From: Candidatus Ferrigenium altingense | GTDB taxonomy: Bacteria; Pseudomonadota; Gammaproteobacteria; Burkholderiales; Gallionellaceae | Assembly: GCA_020621985.1 (NCBI GenBank) | Contig: JAHRYS010000001.1 | Span: 248,001-312,000 of the forward strand | Direction: 5' to 3' | DNA: 64,000 bases | In this document: piece by piece, positions 15,241 to 29,646 of the stretch | How positions within the stretch are numbered: the first letter of the stretch is position 1 | Layout: the number at the start of each line of letters is the position of its first letter | Notes under the pieces: generated by a model | Told to the model about the DNA's origin: nothing | The model's input: the letters and a program-made list of their open reading frames with translations, nothing else | The model's database searches: none | Program-made: the position numbers and the translations under genes

Positions 15241-15618
15241 ATGGCATTCGATAAAGACGCATTTTTGGCTGCTCTGGACAACATGTCCGTGCTGGAACTC
15301 AATGAGTTGGTAAAGGCGATTGAAGAGAAGTTCGGTGTTTCTGCTGCTGCGATGGCTGCTCCAGCCGCTGCTGGCGGTGCTGCTGCTGGCGCTGCTGCCG
15401 CTGAACAAACCGAATTCAGCGTGATCCTGAAGGCCGCTGGCGACAACAAGGTGAACACGATCAAGGTGGTTCGCACCATTACTGGCCTGGGCTTGAAAGA
15501 AGCCAAGGACTTGGTCGACGGTGCACCGAAGGCAGTTAAGGAAGGCGTGTCCAAGGCCGATGCCGAGGCTGCATTGAAACAACTGATCGAAGCTGGCGCA
15601 TCTGCTGAACTCAAGTAA
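15241..15618 (+). CDS. rplL: 50S ribosomal protein L7/L12
   Basis: A 125-residue multicopy stalk protein that recruits translation GTPases. It has an N-terminal dimerisation domain ([20 protein letters not shown]), an Ala/Gly-rich hinge (about residues 37-55) and a C-terminal domain with the conserved [20 protein letters not shown] helix. A likely attenuator hairpin follows before rpoB. Confidence 0.98.
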   Translation: MAFDKDAFLAALDNMSVLELNELVKAIEEKFGVSAAAMAAPAAAGGAAAGAAAAEQTEFSVILKAAGDNKVNTIKVVRTITGLGLKEAKDLVDGAPKAVKEGVSKADAEAALKQLIEAGASAELK

Positions 15619-15633
15619 GGTTGTACGTTGTTG

Positions 15634-15662
15634 AAAGGCTGACGGTATTCCGTCAGCCTTTT
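15634..15662 (+). terminator. rplL-rpoB intergenic hairpin (attenuator)
   Basis: The stem AAAGGCTGACGG / CCGTCAGCCTTT has a 4-nt loop and is followed by TTTG. The T run is short, so it probably acts as the partial terminator that sets the ratio of ribosomal proteins to polymerase, as between rplL and rpoB elsewhere. Confidence 0.7.
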
Positions 15663-15740
15663 GCCGCTTTAAGAAGTCAGCGGCCAGAAAGTATGTGATG
15701 CTTTCTAGCCCCTGTCTTTTTCCTCAATCGTGGAGATTAT

Positions 15741-18700
15741 ATGAGCTACTCTTTTACCGAAAAAAAACGCATCCGTAAAAGTTTTGCCAAACGAGTCGGT
15801 GCGTTGCCGGTTCCTTTCTTGCTGTCCACTCAATTGGAATCCTTTGCCGCATTCTTGCAGGCCTATACTCCACCGGAACAACGGAAAAATGACGGCTTGC
15901 AGGCCGCCTTCAACGGGATTTTCCCGATTGAGAGCCATTCCAAAAATGCGCGTCTCGACTTCGTCAGTTACCAGCTCGGCATGCCGCCGTTTGATGTAAA
16001 GGAATGCCAGCAGCGCGGTCTGACCTATGCTTCTCCGCTGCGCGCGCGCGTTCGCCTGACCATCATGGACAAGGAAGCATCCAAGCCCACGGTCAAGGAA
16101 GTGAAAGAGCAGGAAGTGTATATGGGCGAAATGCCCCTGATGACGCCAACCGGTTCGTTTGTGATTAACGGCACCGAGCGCGTCATCGTGTCGCAGTTGC
16201 ATCGTTCGCCCGGCGTATTTTTCGAGCATGACCGCGGCAAGACGCATTCGTCCGGAAAGCTGTTGTTCTCTGCGCGCATCATCCCGTATCGCGGCTCCTG
16301 GCTGGATTTCGAATTCGACGCGAAGGACTACGTGTACTTCCGTATCGACCGCCGCCGCAAGATGCCGGTCACCATCCTGTTGCGTTCGCTCGGCTACAGC
16401 AACGAAGACATGCTCAAGATGTTCTTCGAGTTTGATGCATTCCACCTGGGCAAGAAGGGCATCCAGTTCGAGGTGGTGGCCGAGCGTTTGCGCGGCGATG
16501 TGGCGCGTTTCGATATCGTCGGCAAATCAGGCAAGATCATCGTAGCCAAGGACAAGCGTATTACCGTGCGCCATATCCGCGAAATGCAGGAGGCCGGCAT
16601 CGACAAACTGGCTGTTGCCGAAGAGTTCCTGATCGGCCGCGTAATTGCGACCAATATCGTGGACAAGGACAGCGGCGAAATCATCGCCAATGCCAACGAT
16701 GAAATCACCGAGGCGTTGCTGCAAAACCTGCAAGCCGCCGGCATCAGCAAAATTTACACGCTATACACCAATGATTTGGATCACGGCGCATTCATTTCGC
16801 AAACCCTGCGCACCGATGAAACCACCGATCAATGGACGGCGCGTGTGGCGATATACCGCATGATGCGCCCTGGCGAGCCACCTACCGAAGACGCCGTCGA
16901 AGGCTTGTTTAACGGGCTGTTTTTCAGCGAGGAACGCTATGACCTGTCTTCGGTTGGGCGCATGAAATTCAATCGCCGTGTTGGGCGTGAAGAGTTGACC
17001 GGCGCATCGATCCTGTCCAACGAAGATATCGTCAATGTCGTAAAAATTCTGGTCGAGTTGCGCAATGGACGTGGTGAAATCGACGACATCGATCACCTCG
17101 GTAACCGTCGTGTCCGTGCCGTCGGCGAGTTGGCGGAAAACACATTCCGCGCCGGTTTGGCGCGCGTGGAGCGCGCCGTCAAGGAGCGCCTCGGCCAAGC
17201 CGAAACCGACAACCTGATGCCGCATGACCTGATCAATGCCAAGCCGATCTCGGCTGCGGTCAAGGAATTTTTCGGCTCCAGCCAGTTGTCGCAGTTCATG
17301 GATCAAACCAATCCGTTGTCCGAAATTACCCACAAGCGCCGTATTTCAGCGCTGGGCCCGGGCGGCCTGACGCGCGAACGCGCCGGCTTCGAGGTGCGCG
17401 ACGTGCATCCGACCCACTATGGTCGCGTGTGCCCGATCGAAACGCCGGAAGGCCCGAACATCGGTCTGATCAACTCGCTGGCGTTGTATGCACGCACCAA
17501 CGAGTATGGCTTCATCGAAACGCCGTACCGTAAGGTGACCAAAGGCAAGGTGGCTGACGAAGTCGATTATTTGTCCGCGATCGAAGAAGGCAAGTTCACC
17601 ATCGCCCAGGCGAACGCCGAACTGGACAAAAAAGGCCACTTCACCAACGACATCGTGTCGGCGCGCCATCACAACGAATTCGTCCTGGCCGAACCGGACA
17701 AGCTGGAATATATGGACGTGTCGCCCTCTCAGGTGGTGTCGGTTGCGGCTTCGCTGATCCCGTTCCTGGAGCATGACGACGCCAACCGCGCCCTGATGGG
17801 TGCCAACATGCAACGCCAGGCGGTACCCTGCCTGCGCGCGGAAAAACCGCTGGTGGGCACCGGCATCGAGCGCACCGTGGCAGTCGACTCCGGCACGACG
17901 GTGCAGGCATGGCGGGGCGGACGCATCGACTATATCGACGCGGGCCGTATCGTGGTGCGCGCCAACGACAACGAAACCACTGCCGGCGAAGTCGGTGTGG
18001 ATATTTACAATCTGATCAAATACACCCGTTCCAACCAGAACACCAACATCAACCAGCGTCCGCTGGTCAAGGTGGGCGACGTGATTGCGCGCGGCGATGT
18101 GATTGCCGACGGCGCTTCCACTGACATGGGCGAGCTGGCTCTTGGCCAGAACATGCTGGTCGCGTTCATGCCGTGGAACGGCTACAACTATGAGGATTCG
18201 ATCCTGATTTCCGAGCGCGTCCTGGCGCAGGATCGTTTTACTTCCATCCACATCGAAGAGTTGACCGTTGCGGCGCGCGACACCAAGCTCGGCGCGGAAG
18301 AAATTACCCGCGATATCCCGAATCTGGCCGAAGCGCAACTGGCGCGTCTGGACGAATGCGGCATCGTGCATATCGGCGCGGAAGTCGCGGTGGGCGACGT
18401 GCTGGTCGGCAAAGTGACGCCCAAAGGCGAAACGCAACTGACCCCGGAAGAAAAGCTGCTGCGCGCGATTTTCGGCGAGAAGGCATCGGACGTGAAAGAT
18501 ACCAGCTTGCGCGTGCCGACCGGCAGCTCGGGAACGGTGATCGACGTGCAGGTGTTCACGCGCGAAGGGCTGCAACGCGACAAGCGTGCGCAACAGATCA
18601 TCGATGACGAACTGAACCGCTACAAGAAGGATTTGGCGGATCAGATGCGCATCGTGGAGGCCGACGTTTTCGCGCGGCTGGAAAAATTGCTGCATAACAA

Positions 18701-19817
18701 GGCCGCCAACGGCGGGCCGAAGAAGCTGGTCAAGGGCAGCAAGCTCAGCAAGGAATATCTGCATAGCATCGAACATCATCAATGGTTCGATATCCGCGTG
18801 GCCGACGACGAGGTGGCTGCCCAGATGGAGCAGGTCAAGGAAGGCTTGGCGCAGAATCGCATCGAGTTTGATGCCGCCTTTGAGTTGAAGAAGAAGAAAC
18901 TGACCCAGGGCGACGAGCTGCAAGCCGGCGTACAAAAGATGGTCAAGGTGTATGTCGCGGTGAAACGCCGCCTGCAACCCGGCGACAAGATGGCCGGCCG
19001 CCACGGTAACAAGGGTGTGGTTTCGCGTATCGTGCCGGTGGAAGACATGCCGTACATGGCGGACGGCACACCGGTTGACGTGGTGCTGAACCCGCTCGGC
19101 GTACCGTCGCGGATGAACATCGGTCAGATCCTTGAAACCCACTTGGGCTGGGCCGCCAAGGGGTTGGGCAAGAAGATCGACGAGATGTTGCAAACCAATG
19201 CCAAGATTGCGGATGTGCGCAAGTTCCTCAACAAGATATATAACCATCACAACGGCCAGACCGCGGATCTGGAAGCGCTCAACGACGATGAAATCATCGA
19301 ATTGTGCCGCAACCTGAAACATGGCGTGCCATTTGCAACACCGGTATTCGACGGCGCCAGCGAAGAGGAAATCAAGTACATGCTGGAACTGGCCGATTTG
19401 CCGCTGTCCGGCCAGACCACGCTGCACGACGGCCGCACCGGCGAGGCTTTCGATCGCCCGGTGACGGTCGGTTACAAGCATGTGCTGAAGCTGCATCACT
19501 TGGTGGACGACAAGATGCACGCCCGTTCCACCGGCCCGTACAGCCTGGTGACGCAACAACCGCTGGGCGGCAAGGCGCAGTTTGGTGGCCAGCGTTTCGG
19601 TGAAATGGAAGTGTGGGCATTGGAAGCCTATGGCGCGGCCTACACCTTGCAAGAAATGCTGACCGTCAAGTCGGACGATGTGGCGGGGCGCACCAAGGTT
19701 TATGAAAACATCGTCAAGGGTGAGCACAAGATCGATGCCGGCATGCCGGAATCCTTCAATGTGGTCATGAAGGAAATTCGTTCCTTGGGTATTGATATGG
19801 ATTTGGTACGCCACTAA
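15741..19817 (+). CDS. rpoB: RNA polymerase beta subunit
   Basis: A 1358-residue catalytic subunit. Recognisable regions include the N-terminal EKKRIRKSF start, the rifampicin-pocket segment [20 protein letters not shown] (wild-type residues, so no resistance change is seen), [20 protein letters not shown], the bridge to switch regions [13 protein letters not shown], and the C-terminal clamp contact ending [14 protein letters not shown]. Length is normal for betaproteobacteria. It is followed by rpoC after an 88-nt gap containing a repeat hairpin. Confidence 0.99.
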   Translation: MSYSFTEKKRIRKSFAKRVGALPVPFLLSTQLESFAAFLQAYTPPEQRKNDGLQAAFNGIFPIESHSKNARLDFVSYQLGMPPFDVKECQQRGLTYASPLRARVRLTIMDKEASKPTVKEVKEQEVYMGEMPLMTPTGSFVINGTERVIVSQLHRSPGVFFEHDRGKTHSSGKLLFSARIIPYRGSWLDFEFDAKDYVYFRIDRRRKMPVTILLRSLGYSNEDMLKMFFEFDAFHLGKKGIQFEVVAERLRGDVARFDIVGKSGKIIVAKDKRITVRHIREMQEAGIDKLAVAEEFLIGRVIATNIVDKDSGEIIANANDEITEALLQNLQAAGISKIYTLYTNDLDHGAFISQTLRTDETTDQWTARVAIYRMMRPGEPPTEDAVEGLFNGLFFSEERYDLSSVGRMKFNRRVGREELTGASILSNEDIVNVVKILVELRNGRGEIDDIDHLGNRRVRAVGELAENTFRAGLARVERAVKERLGQAETDNLMPHDLINAKPISAAVKEFFGSSQLSQFMDQTNPLSEITHKRRISALGPGGLTRERAGFEVRDVHPTHYGRVCPIETPEGPNIGLINSLALYARTNEYGFIETPYRKVTKGKVADEVDYLSAIEEGKFTIAQANAELDKKGHFTNDIVSARHHNEFVLAEPDKLEYMDVSPSQVVSVAASLIPFLEHDDANRALMGANMQRQAVPCLRAEKPLVGTGIERTVAVDSGTTVQAWRGGRIDYIDAGRIVVRANDNETTAGEVGVDIYNLIKYTRSNQNTNINQRPLVKVGDVIARGDVIADGASTDMGELALGQNMLVAFMPWNGYNYEDSILISERVLAQDRFTSIHIEELTVAARDTKLGAEEITRDIPNLAEAQLARLDECGIVHIGAEVAVGDVLVGKVTPKGETQLTPEEKLLRAIFGEKASDVKDTSLRVPTGSSGTVIDVQVFTREGLQRDKRAQQIIDDELNRYKKDLADQMRIVEADVFARLEKLLHNKAANGGPKKLVKGSKLSKEYLHSIEHHQWFDIRVADDEVAAQMEQVKEGLAQNRIEFDAAFELKKKKLTQGDELQAGVQKMVKVYVAVKRRLQPGDKMAGRHGNKGVVSRIVPVEDMPYMADGTPVDVVLNPLGVPSRMNIGQILETHLGWAAKGLGKKIDEMLQTNAKIADVRKFLNKIYNHHNGQTADLEALNDDEIIELCRNLKHGVPFATPVFDGASEEEIKYMLELADLPLSGQTTLHDGRTGEAFDRPVTVGYKHVLKLHHLVDDKMHARSTGPYSLVTQQPLGGKAQFGGQRFGEMEVWALEAYGAAYTLQEMLTVKSDDVAGRTKVYENIVKGEHKIDAGMPESFNVVMKEIRSLGIDMDLVRH

Positions 19818-19830
19818 ACACAGAGAGTTA

Positions 19831-19887
19831 GTGAGTAGAGAGTGGGGAGCAGGCTTCCCCACTTCTTACTTCCCACTTCCCACTCAC
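19831..19887. repeat. Imperfect palindrome between rpoB and rpoC
   Basis: GTGAGTAGAGAGTGGGGAG is followed by CTTCCCCAC and then CTTCCCACTTCCCACTCAC. The arms form a long imperfect hairpin around GTGGGGA/TCCCCAC. The right arm closely resembles the sequence at 58225-58261 between glyA and nrdR, which points to a dispersed repeat family. Confidence 0.6.
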
Positions 19888-19905
19888 CAGATTTAGGAGT
19901 TACAC

Positions 19906-22900
19906 ATGAAATCATTGCTGGATTTGTTCAAACAGGTCACACAAAAAGAAGAATTTGATGCGATCAAGATTGGCCTTGCATCGCCGGAAAAGATCCGTTC
20001 GTGGTCTTACGGTGAAGTCAAGAAACCGGAAACCATCAATTACCGCACCTTCAAGCCGGAGCGCGATGGATTGTTCTGCGCCAAGATTTTCGGGCCGGTT
20101 AAGGATTATGAATGCCTGTGCGGCAAGTACAAGCGTTTGAAACACCGCGGCGTGATCTGTGAGAAGTGCGGCGTGGAAGTGACCTTGTCCAAAGTGCGTC
20201 GTGAACGCATGGGGCATATCGAACTGGCCAGCCCGGTCGCGCATATCTGGTTCCTGAAGTCGCTGCCCTCGCGTCTCGGCATGGTGCTGGACATGACTCT
20301 GCGCGATATCGAACGCGTGCTGTATTTCGAAGCCTATGTGGTTACGGAGCCCGGCATGACCCCGCTGAATCGCGGCCAATTGCTGTCGGAAGACGACTAT
20401 CTCGCCAAGACCGAAGAATACGGCGACGAGTTCACCGCGATGATGGGCGCGGAAGGCGTGCGTTCGCTGTTGAGCGGTCTGGATGTGACCAGTGAAATCG
20501 AAATCATACGCGCCGATCTGGCGGCAACCGGTTCGGAAACCAAGATCAAAAAATACGCCAAGCGCCTGAAAGTGCTGGAAGCATTCAATGCGTCCGGCAT
20601 CAAGCCGCAATGGATGGTGCTGGAAGTGCTGCCGGTGCTGCCGCCGGAACTGCGCCCACTGGTACCGCTGGACGGCGGACGTTTCGCGACTTCCGACCTG
20701 AACGATTTGTACCGTCGCGTGATCAACCGCAACAACCGTCTGCGCCGCCTGCTCGAATTGAAGGCACCGGACATCATCGTGCGCAACGAAAAGCGCATGT
20801 TGCAGGAAGCGGTGGACTCGCTGCTGGACAATGGTCGCCGCGGCAAGGCGATGACCGGCGCGAACAAGCGCCAACTGAAATCCCTGGCCGACATGATCAA
20901 GGGCAAGAGCGGTCGTTTCCGCCAGAATCTGCTGGGTAAGCGCGTCGATTACTCCGGCCGTTCCGTGATCGTGGTGGGGCCGCAACTGAAATTGCACCAA
21001 TGCGGCCTGCCCAAGAAAATGGCGCTGGAATTGTTCAAACCGTTCATTTTCAGCAGGCTCGAGGCGATGGGCCTGGCGACTACCATCAAGGCCAGCAAGC
21101 GCATGGTGGAAGCCGAAGAACCGATCGTATGGGATATTCTCGAAGAAGTGATCCGCGAACATCCGGTACTGCTCAACCGCGCGCCGACCTTGCACCGCCT
21201 GGGTATCCAGGCATTCGAGCCGATGCTGATCGAAGGCAAGGCGATCCAGCTGCATCCGCTGGTCTGTTCGGCATTCAATGCCGACTTCGACGGCGACCAA
21301 ATGGCGGTACACGTGCCGTTGTCGCTGGAAGCGCAGATGGAGTGCCGCACTTTGATGCTGGCATCCAACAACGTGCTGTCACCTGCGAACGGTGAACCGA
21401 TCATCGTTCCGTCGCAGGACATCGTGCTGGGGTTGTACTACATGACCCGCGAAAAGATCGGTGCGCTGGGCGAGGGTTCGCTGTTTGCCAATATCGCCGA
21501 AGTGTCGCGTGCTTACGAGACACGCGAAGTCGAGTTGCAAGCCAAGGTGGTGGTGCGCCTCAAGGAGTTCCACAAGGACGAAGAAGGCCAGCCAGTAGAA
21601 AAGCTGATCCGCTACGAAACGACGGTGGGCCGTGCCTTGTTGTCCGAGGTGCTGCCTGCCGGTCTGCCGTTTGCGCTGATCAACAAGACGCTCAAGAAAA
21701 AAGAAATTTCGCGCCTGATCAACGCCAGCTTCCGCCAATGCGGTCTGCGCGATACGGTGATCATGGCGGATCGGCTGATGTATACCGGCTTCACCTACGC
21801 GACGCGCGCGGGCATCTCGATTTCCGTGGACGATATGCTGATGCCGCCGAAAAAGAATGAGCTGATCAGCGCGGCGGAAAAGGAAGTGCATGAAATTCAC
21901 ACCCAGTACACTTCCGGCCTGGTGACTGACGGCGAACGCTACAACAAGGTGGTGGACATCTGGGGCCGTACCGGCGACCAGGTTGCCAAGGCGATGATGG
22001 AGCAGCTGGGCAGCGAAGCGGTGATCGATCGTGTTACCGGCCAGCCGCGCATGGAAAAGGGCAAGGCGATAATGCAGGAGTCGTTCAACTCCATCTACAT
22101 GATGGCCGACTCCGGTGCGCGCGGTTCGGCGGCACAAATCCGTCAGCTGGCCGGGATGCGCGGCCTGATGGCCAAGCCGGATGGTTCGATCATCGAGACC
22201 CCGATCACCGCGAATTTCCGCGAGGGGCTGAACATGCTGCAGTACTTCATCTCCACGCACGGCGCGCGTAAGGGCTTGGCGGATACCGCGTTGAAGACCG
22301 CGAACTCCGGTTATCTGACCCGCCGTCTGGTGGATGTCACGCAAGACTTGGTGGTGATTGAGGACGATTGCGGCACCGATAACGGCACCGCGATGAAGGC
22401 GATTGTTGAAGGCGGTGAAGTCATCGAGGCATTGCGTGAGCGTATTCTCGGCCGTGTGGTCAGCGCAGACGTGGTCAATCCAGAGACCGCCGAAACGCTT
22501 TATGAAGCGGGCGTCCTGCTCGACGAAGCGGCAGTGGAACGTATCGAGGTATTGGGTATCGACGAGGTGCGCGTGCGCACCCCGCTGAATTGCGAAACAC
22601 GCTTTGGCTTGTGCGCCAAGTGTTATGGCCGCGATCTGGGCCGTGGCGGCATGATCAATGTGGGCGAAGCGGTGGGTGTGATTGCCGCTCAGTCTATCGG
22701 CGAACCGGGTACTCAGTTGACCATGCGCACCTTCCATATCGGCGGCGCAGCCTCGCGTACTGTTGTGGCCAGCCAGGTGGAAAGCAAATCCAACGGTGTA
22801 TTGAAGTACAGCCCGAATATGCGTGTGGTAGCCACCGTGCGCGGCGAATTGATCGTTGTGGCACGCAGCGCCGAGGTGATTATCGCCGACGATCATGGCC

Positions 22901-24147
22901 GTGAACGTGAACGCCACAAAGTGCCTTACGGTGCGGCCTTGACTGTCAAGCAGGGCGATACCGTACGCGCCGGGGTGGTTCTGGCAACCTGGGATCCGCA
23001 TACTCGTCCGATCGTCACCGAATACGCCGGCAAGGTAAGCTTCCAGAATGTTGAAGAAGGCGTGACTGTCGCCAAACAGATCGATGATGTGACGGGCCTG
23101 TCTACGTTGGTCGTGATTGATCCCAAGCAGCGCGCGGGTACGCAAAGCAAGACCGTGGTGCGTCCGATGGTGCGCCTGATTGACGATGCGGGTCAGGAAG
23201 TCAAGTTGGCAGGCACTGAAACATCGGTTAGTGTGACCCTGCAAACCGGCTCCATTATTACCGTTGAAGACGGCCAGCATGTCGGAGTGGGTGACGTGTT
23301 GGCGCGCATTCCGCAGGAAAGCAGCAAGACGCGCGACATTACCGGCGGTCTGCCACGTGTGGCCGAGTTGTTTGAAGCGCGCGTACCCAAGGATGCGGGT
23401 ATGTTGGCCGAATGCACCGGTACAGTTTCGTTCGGCAAGGACACCAAGGGCAAGCAGCGCCTGGTGATCACCGACGTGGACGGCATTGCCAACGAATTCC
23501 TGATCTCCAAGGAAAAACACGTGCTGGCACATGACGGCCAAGTGGTGAACCGCGGCGAAATGATCGTAGATGGCCCGGCTGACCCGCACGATATCCTGCG
23601 TCTGCTCGGTGTGGCGGCACTGGCACGCTACATCACTGACGAAGTGCAGGAAGTGTACCGCTTGCAAGGCGTGAAGATCAGCGACAAGCACATCGAAGTG
23701 ATCGTACGCCAGATGCTGCGCCGCGTGCAAATCAGTGATGTGGGCGATACCCGCTTCATCACCGGCGAACAAGTCGAACGTGCCGACTTGCTGGTGGAAA
23801 ACGAAAAAATGTTTGCCGCAGGTAAAACTCCAGCGAATTTTGTCGATGTGCTGCTGGGCATTACCAAGGCCTCGCTGTCCACCGATTCGTTCATTTCTGC
23901 GGCATCCTTCCAGGAAACTACGCGTGTATTGACCGAAGCGGCGATCATGGGCAAGCGGGATGATTTGCGTGGCCTGAAGGAAAACGTCATCGTGGGTCGT
24001 TTGATCCCAGCAGGTACGGGATTGGCCTACCACACCACGCGACGTAAACAGCGCTTGGGCATTGATGTGGCGGAAGGGCATGAATTGCAAGGGGTGGATG
24101 TACTCGCTCCGGGTGAATTGCTTGACACTCCTAGTGTTTCTCAATAG
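19906..24147 (+). CDS. rpoC: RNA polymerase beta' subunit
   Basis: A 1413-residue subunit. It has the N-terminal zinc site ([20 protein letters not shown]), the catalytic [12 protein letters not shown] loop that binds the active-site magnesium, the trigger-loop and bridge-helix region ([20 protein letters not shown]), a second cysteine cluster ([16 protein letters not shown]), and a long C-terminal part with SBHM insertions. A TAGGAG ribosome binding site precedes the ATG. It forms the core enzyme with rpoB and rpoA. Confidence 0.99.
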   Translation: MKSLLDLFKQVTQKEEFDAIKIGLASPEKIRSWSYGEVKKPETINYRTFKPERDGLFCAKIFGPVKDYECLCGKYKRLKHRGVICEKCGVEVTLSKVRRERMGHIELASPVAHIWFLKSLPSRLGMVLDMTLRDIERVLYFEAYVVTEPGMTPLNRGQLLSEDDYLAKTEEYGDEFTAMMGAEGVRSLLSGLDVTSEIEIIRADLAATGSETKIKKYAKRLKVLEAFNASGIKPQWMVLEVLPVLPPELRPLVPLDGGRFATSDLNDLYRRVINRNNRLRRLLELKAPDIIVRNEKRMLQEAVDSLLDNGRRGKAMTGANKRQLKSLADMIKGKSGRFRQNLLGKRVDYSGRSVIVVGPQLKLHQCGLPKKMALELFKPFIFSRLEAMGLATTIKASKRMVEAEEPIVWDILEEVIREHPVLLNRAPTLHRLGIQAFEPMLIEGKAIQLHPLVCSAFNADFDGDQMAVHVPLSLEAQMECRTLMLASNNVLSPANGEPIIVPSQDIVLGLYYMTREKIGALGEGSLFANIAEVSRAYETREVELQAKVVVRLKEFHKDEEGQPVEKLIRYETTVGRALLSEVLPAGLPFALINKTLKKKEISRLINASFRQCGLRDTVIMADRLMYTGFTYATRAGISISVDDMLMPPKKNELISAAEKEVHEIHTQYTSGLVTDGERYNKVVDIWGRTGDQVAKAMMEQLGSEAVIDRVTGQPRMEKGKAIMQESFNSIYMMADSGARGSAAQIRQLAGMRGLMAKPDGSIIETPITANFREGLNMLQYFISTHGARKGLADTALKTANSGYLTRRLVDVTQDLVVIEDDCGTDNGTAMKAIVEGGEVIEALRERILGRVVSADVVNPETAETLYEAGVLLDEAAVERIEVLGIDEVRVRTPLNCETRFGLCAKCYGRDLGRGGMINVGEAVGVIAAQSIGEPGTQLTMRTFHIGGAASRTVVASQVESKSNGVLKYSPNMRVVATVRGELIVVARSAEVIIADDHGRERERHKVPYGAALTVKQGDTVRAGVVLATWDPHTRPIVTEYAGKVSFQNVEEGVTVAKQIDDVTGLSTLVVIDPKQRAGTQSKTVVRPMVRLIDDAGQEVKLAGTETSVSVTLQTGSIITVEDGQHVGVGDVLARIPQESSKTRDITGGLPRVAELFEARVPKDAGMLAECTGTVSFGKDTKGKQRLVITDVDGIANEFLISKEKHVLAHDGQVVNRGEMIVDGPADPHDILRLLGVAALARYITDEVQEVYRLQGVKISDKHIEVIVRQMLRRVQISDVGDTRFITGEQVERADLLVENEKMFAAGKTPANFVDVLLGITKASLSTDSFISAASFQETTRVLTEAAIMGKRDDLRGLKENVIVGRLIPAGTGLAYHTTRRKQRLGIDVAEGHELQGVDVLAPGELLDTPSVSQ

Positions 24148-24262
24148 AATTCGCAACCTTTTTTCCGTCGCAGTGGATTGCTGTTCAAGTCACGCTGCGG
24201 CGGTTGTATTTTACAGATTTGATTTTTAATGAAATTCCAGACATTTTTAAGGTGTATAGATA

Positions 24263-24640
24263 ATGCCAACCATTAATCAGTTGATCCGCAAGCCGCGTGT
24301 TGCAATTGTAGAAAAGAGTAAGGTGCCTGCTCTTGCAGGTTCTCCGCAAAAGCGTGGGGTATGTACCCGCGTGTACACCACGACCCCAAAGAAGCCTAAC
24401 TCCGCGCTGCGTAAAGTGGCCAAGGTGCGGCTGACTAACGGTTTTGAGGTGATCAGCTACATCGGTGGTGAAGGGCACAACTTGCAGGAACACTCGGTAG
24501 TGTTGCTGCGCGGAGGCCGCGTGAAGGATCTGCCGGGTGTGCGTTATCACATGGTGCGCGGTAGTTTGGATACGGCTGGCGTTAAAGATCGCAAGCAATC
24601 CCGCTCCAAGTACGGCGCGAAGCGTGCCAAAAAAGCATAA
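24263..24640 (+). CDS. rpsL: 30S ribosomal protein S12
   Basis: A 125-residue decoding-centre protein. It starts [12 protein letters not shown] and contains [17 protein letters not shown] and [13 protein letters not shown]. The lysines at the usual streptomycin-resistance positions (K43 in PKKPNS, K88 in GRVKDLPG) are wild type. First gene of the str operon. The 115-nt gap after rpoC shows no clear terminator. Confidence 0.98.
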   Translation: MPTINQLIRKPRVAIVEKSKVPALAGSPQKRGVCTRVYTTTPKKPNSALRKVAKVRLTNGFEVISYIGGEGHNLQEHSVVLLRGGRVKDLPGVRYHMVRGSLDTAGVKDRKQSRSKYGAKRAKKA

Positions 24641-24670
24641 TTTTAAGCATTAATAATTTTCGAGGTTGAT

Positions 24671-25141
24671 ATGCCAAGACGCAGAGAAGTACCCAAACGC
24701 GAAGTCCTGCCTGATCCAAAATTCGGCAATCAGGATTTGTCCAAGTTCGTAAACGTATTGATGACGGCGGGCAAGAAGTCGGTTGCCGAGCGCATCCTGT
24801 ACGGCGCGCTGGAGCAAATTGGCAAGAAGACCGGAAAAGATGCGATCGAAGTGTTCAATCTGGCCTTGACTAATGCCAAGCCTCAGGTGGAAGTGAAAAG
24901 CCGTCGTGTCGGCGGTGCCAACTATCAGGTGCCGGTTGAAGTGCGCCCTTCCCGCCGCATGGCTTTGTCGATGCGCTGGTTGCGCGAAGCCGCGCGCAAG
25001 CGCGGTGAAAAATCCATGGGCATGCGTTTGGCCGGCGAGTTGATCGACGCGTCCGAAGGTCGCGGCGGTGCGGTGAAAAAGCGTGAAGAGGTGCACCGTA
25101 TGGCCGAGGCAAACAAGGCTTTCTCACATTTCCGTTTCTAA
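24671..25141 (+). CDS. rpsG: 30S ribosomal protein S7
   Basis: A 156-residue primary 16S-binding protein of the small-subunit head. It starts [19 protein letters not shown] and contains [16 protein letters not shown] and [23 protein letters not shown] precedes the ATG. It regulates the str operon translationally in E. coli. fusA follows after 46 nt. Confidence 0.98.
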   Translation: MPRRREVPKREVLPDPKFGNQDLSKFVNVLMTAGKKSVAERILYGALEQIGKKTGKDAIEVFNLALTNAKPQVEVKSRRVGGANYQVPVEVRPSRRMALSMRWLREAARKRGEKSMGMRLAGELIDASEGRGGAVKKREEVHRMAEANKAFSHFRF

Positions 25142-25187
25142 TCGGAACACTGCAGTTTTAATCAGAATATATAGTTAGGTATCCACC

Positions 25188-27281
25188 GTGGCACGCAAAA
25201 CTCCAATCCAACGCTATCGCAATATCGGCATCAGTGCGCACATTGACGCAGGCAAGACCACGACCACCGAGCGCATCCTGTTTTATACGGGTGTGAGTCA
25301 CAAGATCGGCGAGGTGCACGATGGTGCGGCTACGATGGACTGGATGGAGCAAGAGCAGGAGCGCGGTATTACCATTACCTCTGCGGCGACCACTTGTTTT
25401 TGGAAGGGTATGGACAACTCCTACCCTGAACATCGTTTCAATATCATCGATACGCCAGGGCACGTGGACTTCACTATTGAGGTTGAGCGTTCCATGCGTG
25501 TGCTGGATGGTGCGTGCATGGTGTATTGCGCTGTGGGTGGTGTGCAGCCGCAGTCCGAGACTGTATGGCGTCAGGCTAATAAGTACAAAGTGCCGCGCCT
25601 GGCATTTGTCAATAAGATGGATCGTACTGGGGCCAATTTCTTCAAGGTGGTTGATCAGATGGAGACCCGCCTGAGGGCCCGCCCGATTCCTCTTGTGATT
25701 CCTATCGGTGCGGAAGAGGGGTTTACTGGCGTTGTGGATCTGATCAAGATGAGAGCCATCATCTGGGACGAAGCTTCGCAAGGTATGAAGTTCGAGTACA
25801 AAGAGATTCCGGCTGAGTTGGTGGCGAGCGCCAATGAGTGGCGCGCAAAGATGGTCGAGACGGCCGCCGAAGCGTCCGAGGAGCTGATGAATCAGTATCT
25901 CGAAAATGGCGAACTGACCGAAGAACAAATCATTCTTGGTATTCGCACTCGTACCATCGCCTGTGAAATTCAGCCGATGTTGTGCGGCTCTGCTTTCAAG
26001 AACAAGGGTGTGCAGCGTATGCTGGATGCGGTGATCATGTTCTTGCCGTCGCCGGTGGATATCCCGGATGTGACAGGTGAAACGGAAGAGGGCGAGCATA
26101 TTACTCGCAAGGCTGACGACGCAGAGAGCTTCTCTGCGCTGGCGTTCAAGCTGATGACCGATCCGTTCGTTGGGCAATTGACCTTTGTGCGCGTGTATTC
26201 CGGTGTGCTGAAGAAGGGCGATACGGTATACAACCCGGTCAGGGGCAAAAAAGAGCGTATCGGGCGTATCGTGCAGATGCATGCGAACAACCGCGTAGAG
26301 GTTGATGAGATTCTGGCGGGCGATATCGCTGCCTGTATCGGTTTGAAAGATGTAACTACCGGCGAATCGCTGTGCGACCCGAGCAAGCCAATCATCCTTG
26401 AGCGTATGATATTCCCGGAGCCGGTGATTCACGTTGCTGTCGAGCCGAAGACCAAGGTTGACCAGGAAAAAATGGGTATTGCGCTGAGCCGTTTGGCGGC
26501 AGAAGATCCGTCGTTTCGTGTTCGTACCGATGAAGAGTCTGGTCAGACGATCATGTCCGGCATGGGCGAGTTGCACCTGGAAATCCTGGTCGACCGCATG
26601 AAGCGCGAATTCGGCGTGGAAGCTAACGTGGGCGCGCCGCAGGTGGCTTACCGCGAAGCGATCAGGAAACCGGTCGAAATCGAAGGCAAGTTCGTCAAGC
26701 AGTCCGGCGGCCGCGGTCAGTATGGCCACGTGTGGATCAAGCTGGAACCGAGCGAAGCGGGTAAAGGTTTCGAATTCGTCGATGCAATCAAGGGCGGCAC
26801 GGTTCCCCGCGAATATATTCCTGCGGTCGAAAAAGGTTTGCGCGAAACGCTGCCGAATGGCGTGTTGGCTGGCTTCCCGGTAGTTGACGTCAAGGTGACC
26901 TTGTTCGACGGTTCCTATCACGATGTGGACTCCAATGAAAACGCCTTCAAGATGGCGGCTTCGATAGCATTCAAGGACGGTATGCGCAAGGCTAGCCCGG
27001 TGCTGCTCGAGCCGATGATGTCGGTCGAAGTGGAAACCCCGGAAGACTATGCCGGCACGGTGATGGGCGATTTGTCCTCGCGCCGCGGCATGGTGCAGGG
27101 TATGGATGACATGATGGGTGGTGGAAAATCAATCAAGGCTGAAGTGCCATTGTCCGAAATGTTTGGCTATTCCACTTCGCTGCGTTCCGCAACGCAAGGT
27201 CGTGCGACTTACACAATGGAATTCAAGCATTATTCAGAGGCGCCGAAGAATGTTGCCGAAGCAATCATGAACAAGAAATAA
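25188..27281 (+). CDS. fusA: Elongation factor G (GTG start)
   Basis: A 697-residue translocase GTPase. The GTG start gives [20 protein letters not shown]. Motifs are A17-H-I-D-A-G-K-T (G1), DTPGHVDF (G3) and NKMDR (G4). Domain IV has [11 protein letters not shown] and [17 protein letters not shown]. There is a single fusA in the str operon, directly before the second tuf gene. Confidence 0.98.
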   Translation: MARKTPIQRYRNIGISAHIDAGKTTTTERILFYTGVSHKIGEVHDGAATMDWMEQEQERGITITSAATTCFWKGMDNSYPEHRFNIIDTPGHVDFTIEVERSMRVLDGACMVYCAVGGVQPQSETVWRQANKYKVPRLAFVNKMDRTGANFFKVVDQMETRLRARPIPLVIPIGAEEGFTGVVDLIKMRAIIWDEASQGMKFEYKEIPAELVASANEWRAKMVETAAEASEELMNQYLENGELTEEQIILGIRTRTIACEIQPMLCGSAFKNKGVQRMLDAVIMFLPSPVDIPDVTGETEEGEHITRKADDAESFSALAFKLMTDPFVGQLTFVRVYSGVLKKGDTVYNPVRGKKERIGRIVQMHANNRVEVDEILAGDIAACIGLKDVTTGESLCDPSKPIILERMIFPEPVIHVAVEPKTKVDQEKMGIALSRLAAEDPSFRVRTDEESGQTIMSGMGELHLEILVDRMKREFGVEANVGAPQVAYREAIRKPVEIEGKFVKQSGGRGQYGHVWIKLEPSEAGKGFEFVDAIKGGTVPREYIPAVEKGLRETLPNGVLAGFPVVDVKVTLFDGSYHDVDSNENAFKMAASIAFKDGMRKASPVLLEPMMSVEVETPEDYAGTVMGDLSSRRGMVQGMDDMMGGGKSIKAEVPLSEMFGYSTSLRSATQGRATYTMEFKHYSEAPKNVAEAIMNKK

Positions 27282-27331
27282 TTTCATAAATTCAAGAACA
27301 TTAATAACTATCAGATTAAGGGGCGATTATC

Positions 27332-28522
<1,191 letters not shown>

Positions 28523-28621
28523 GGCTACAATGCGCGCCCTCGCGTGACCCGAGGTCATTTGTGGGATCGCGCGATTCGTTCTTTAATTAGCGGCATTGCC
28601 GCGTAAAAGTAAGAGAAAATT

Positions 28622-28933
28622 ATGCAAAGTCAAAAAATTCGCATTCGCCTCAAGGCGTTCGATTATCGCTTGATCGACCAGTCGGCAGCGCAGATTGTTG
28701 AGACTGCCAAGCGTACCGGCGCGGTGGTAAACGGCCCGGTGCCATTGCCAACCAAGATCGAGCGTTTCGACGTGTTGCGCTCCCCGCACGTCAACAAGAC
28801 TTCGCGTGATCAGTTTGAAATTCGCACCCATTTGCGTTTGATGGACATTGTTGACCCTACCGATAAGACGGTAGATGCGTTGATGAAGCTGGATTTGCCG
28901 GCCGGTGTGGATGTCGAGATCAAGTTACAGTAG
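28622..28933 (+). CDS. rpsJ: 30S ribosomal protein S10 / NusE
   Basis: A 103-residue head protein that also pairs with NusB at boxA and with the NusG KOW domain. It starts [19 protein letters not shown] and contains [20 protein letters not shown]. First gene of the S10 operon. Its partners nusG and nusB are both in this window. Confidence 0.98.
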   Translation: MQSQKIRIRLKAFDYRLIDQSAAQIVETAKRTGAVVNGPVPLPTKIERFDVLRSPHVNKTSRDQFEIRTHLRLMDIVDPTDKTVDALMKLDLPAGVDVEIKLQ

Positions 28934-29001
28934 TTATTGCACCAAGCAGCAAAAAATCGGTTGACCAATTGTAGTCACCCCCTTAACAAGAGGAAATTAA
29001 A

Positions 29002-29646
29002 ATGAGCTTAGGACTTGTCGGTCGCAAGATTGGCATGACCCGCGTATTCACCGAAGACGGTTCGTCGTTGCCGGTGACAGTGCTGGAAGTGTCAAATAAT
29101 CGTGTCACTCAGGTTAAATCCGTTGATACCGATGGCTATACCGCTGTGCAATTGGCACACGGTGCACGTCGTCCCAGCCGCGTCAGCAAGGCTGCTGCCG
29201 GGCATTACGCCAAGGCGGGCGTTGAAGCCGGGAATGCACTTAAGGAATTCACCGTATCTCCTGAGCAGCTGGAAGGCCTGAAGGCTGGCTCCACGGTCAG
29301 TGTGGAGATCTTTCAGGTGGGTCAACTCGTCGATGTGACGGGCACCTCCAAAGGTAAGGGTTACGCCGGCACCATCAAGCGCCACCACTTCAAGTCTGGT
29401 CGCGCATCGCACGGTAACTCGAAGTCGCATAACGTACCGGGTTCTATCGGTATGGCGCAAGATCCGGGTCGCGTGTTCCCAGGTAAGCGCATGACCGGCC
29501 ACCTCGGTGATGTGCAGCGCACCGTTCAAAATCTACAAATCGTTCGTGTTGATGTCGCGCGCCAATTGTTGCTGGTTAAAGGCGCCGTTCCAGGCTGCAC
29601 AAACAGCAGCATTGTCGTGCGTCCCGCAGTGAAGGCAGGTGCATGA
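29002..29646 (+). CDS. rplC: 50S ribosomal protein L3
   Basis: A 214-residue assembly-initiating protein near the peptidyl transferase centre. It starts [20 protein letters not shown] and contains the extended loop [30 protein letters not shown], including the Gln that PrmB methylates in E. coli. GAGG precedes the ATG. Its stop overlaps the rplD start by 1 nt. Confidence 0.98.
   Translation: MSLGLVGRKIGMTRVFTEDGSSLPVTVLEVSNNRVTQVKSVDTDGYTAVQLAHGARRPSRVSKAAAGHYAKAGVEAGNALKEFTVSPEQLEGLKAGSTVSVEIFQVGQLVDVTGTSKGKGYAGTIKRHHFKSGRASHGNSKSHNVPGSIGMAQDPGRVFPGKRMTGHLGDVQRTVQNLQIVRVDVARQLLLVKGAVPGCTNSSIVVRPAVKAGA

Noticed and set aside
17346-19862. 838-codon open frame on the minus strand, antisense to rpoB
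   Set aside because: It is a shadow of rpoB caused by strong codon bias. The translation is His/Ala/Arg-rich with no recognisable domain. The same applies to the 925-codon frame antisense to rpoC (21379-24156) and the long frames antisense to tuf and fusA.
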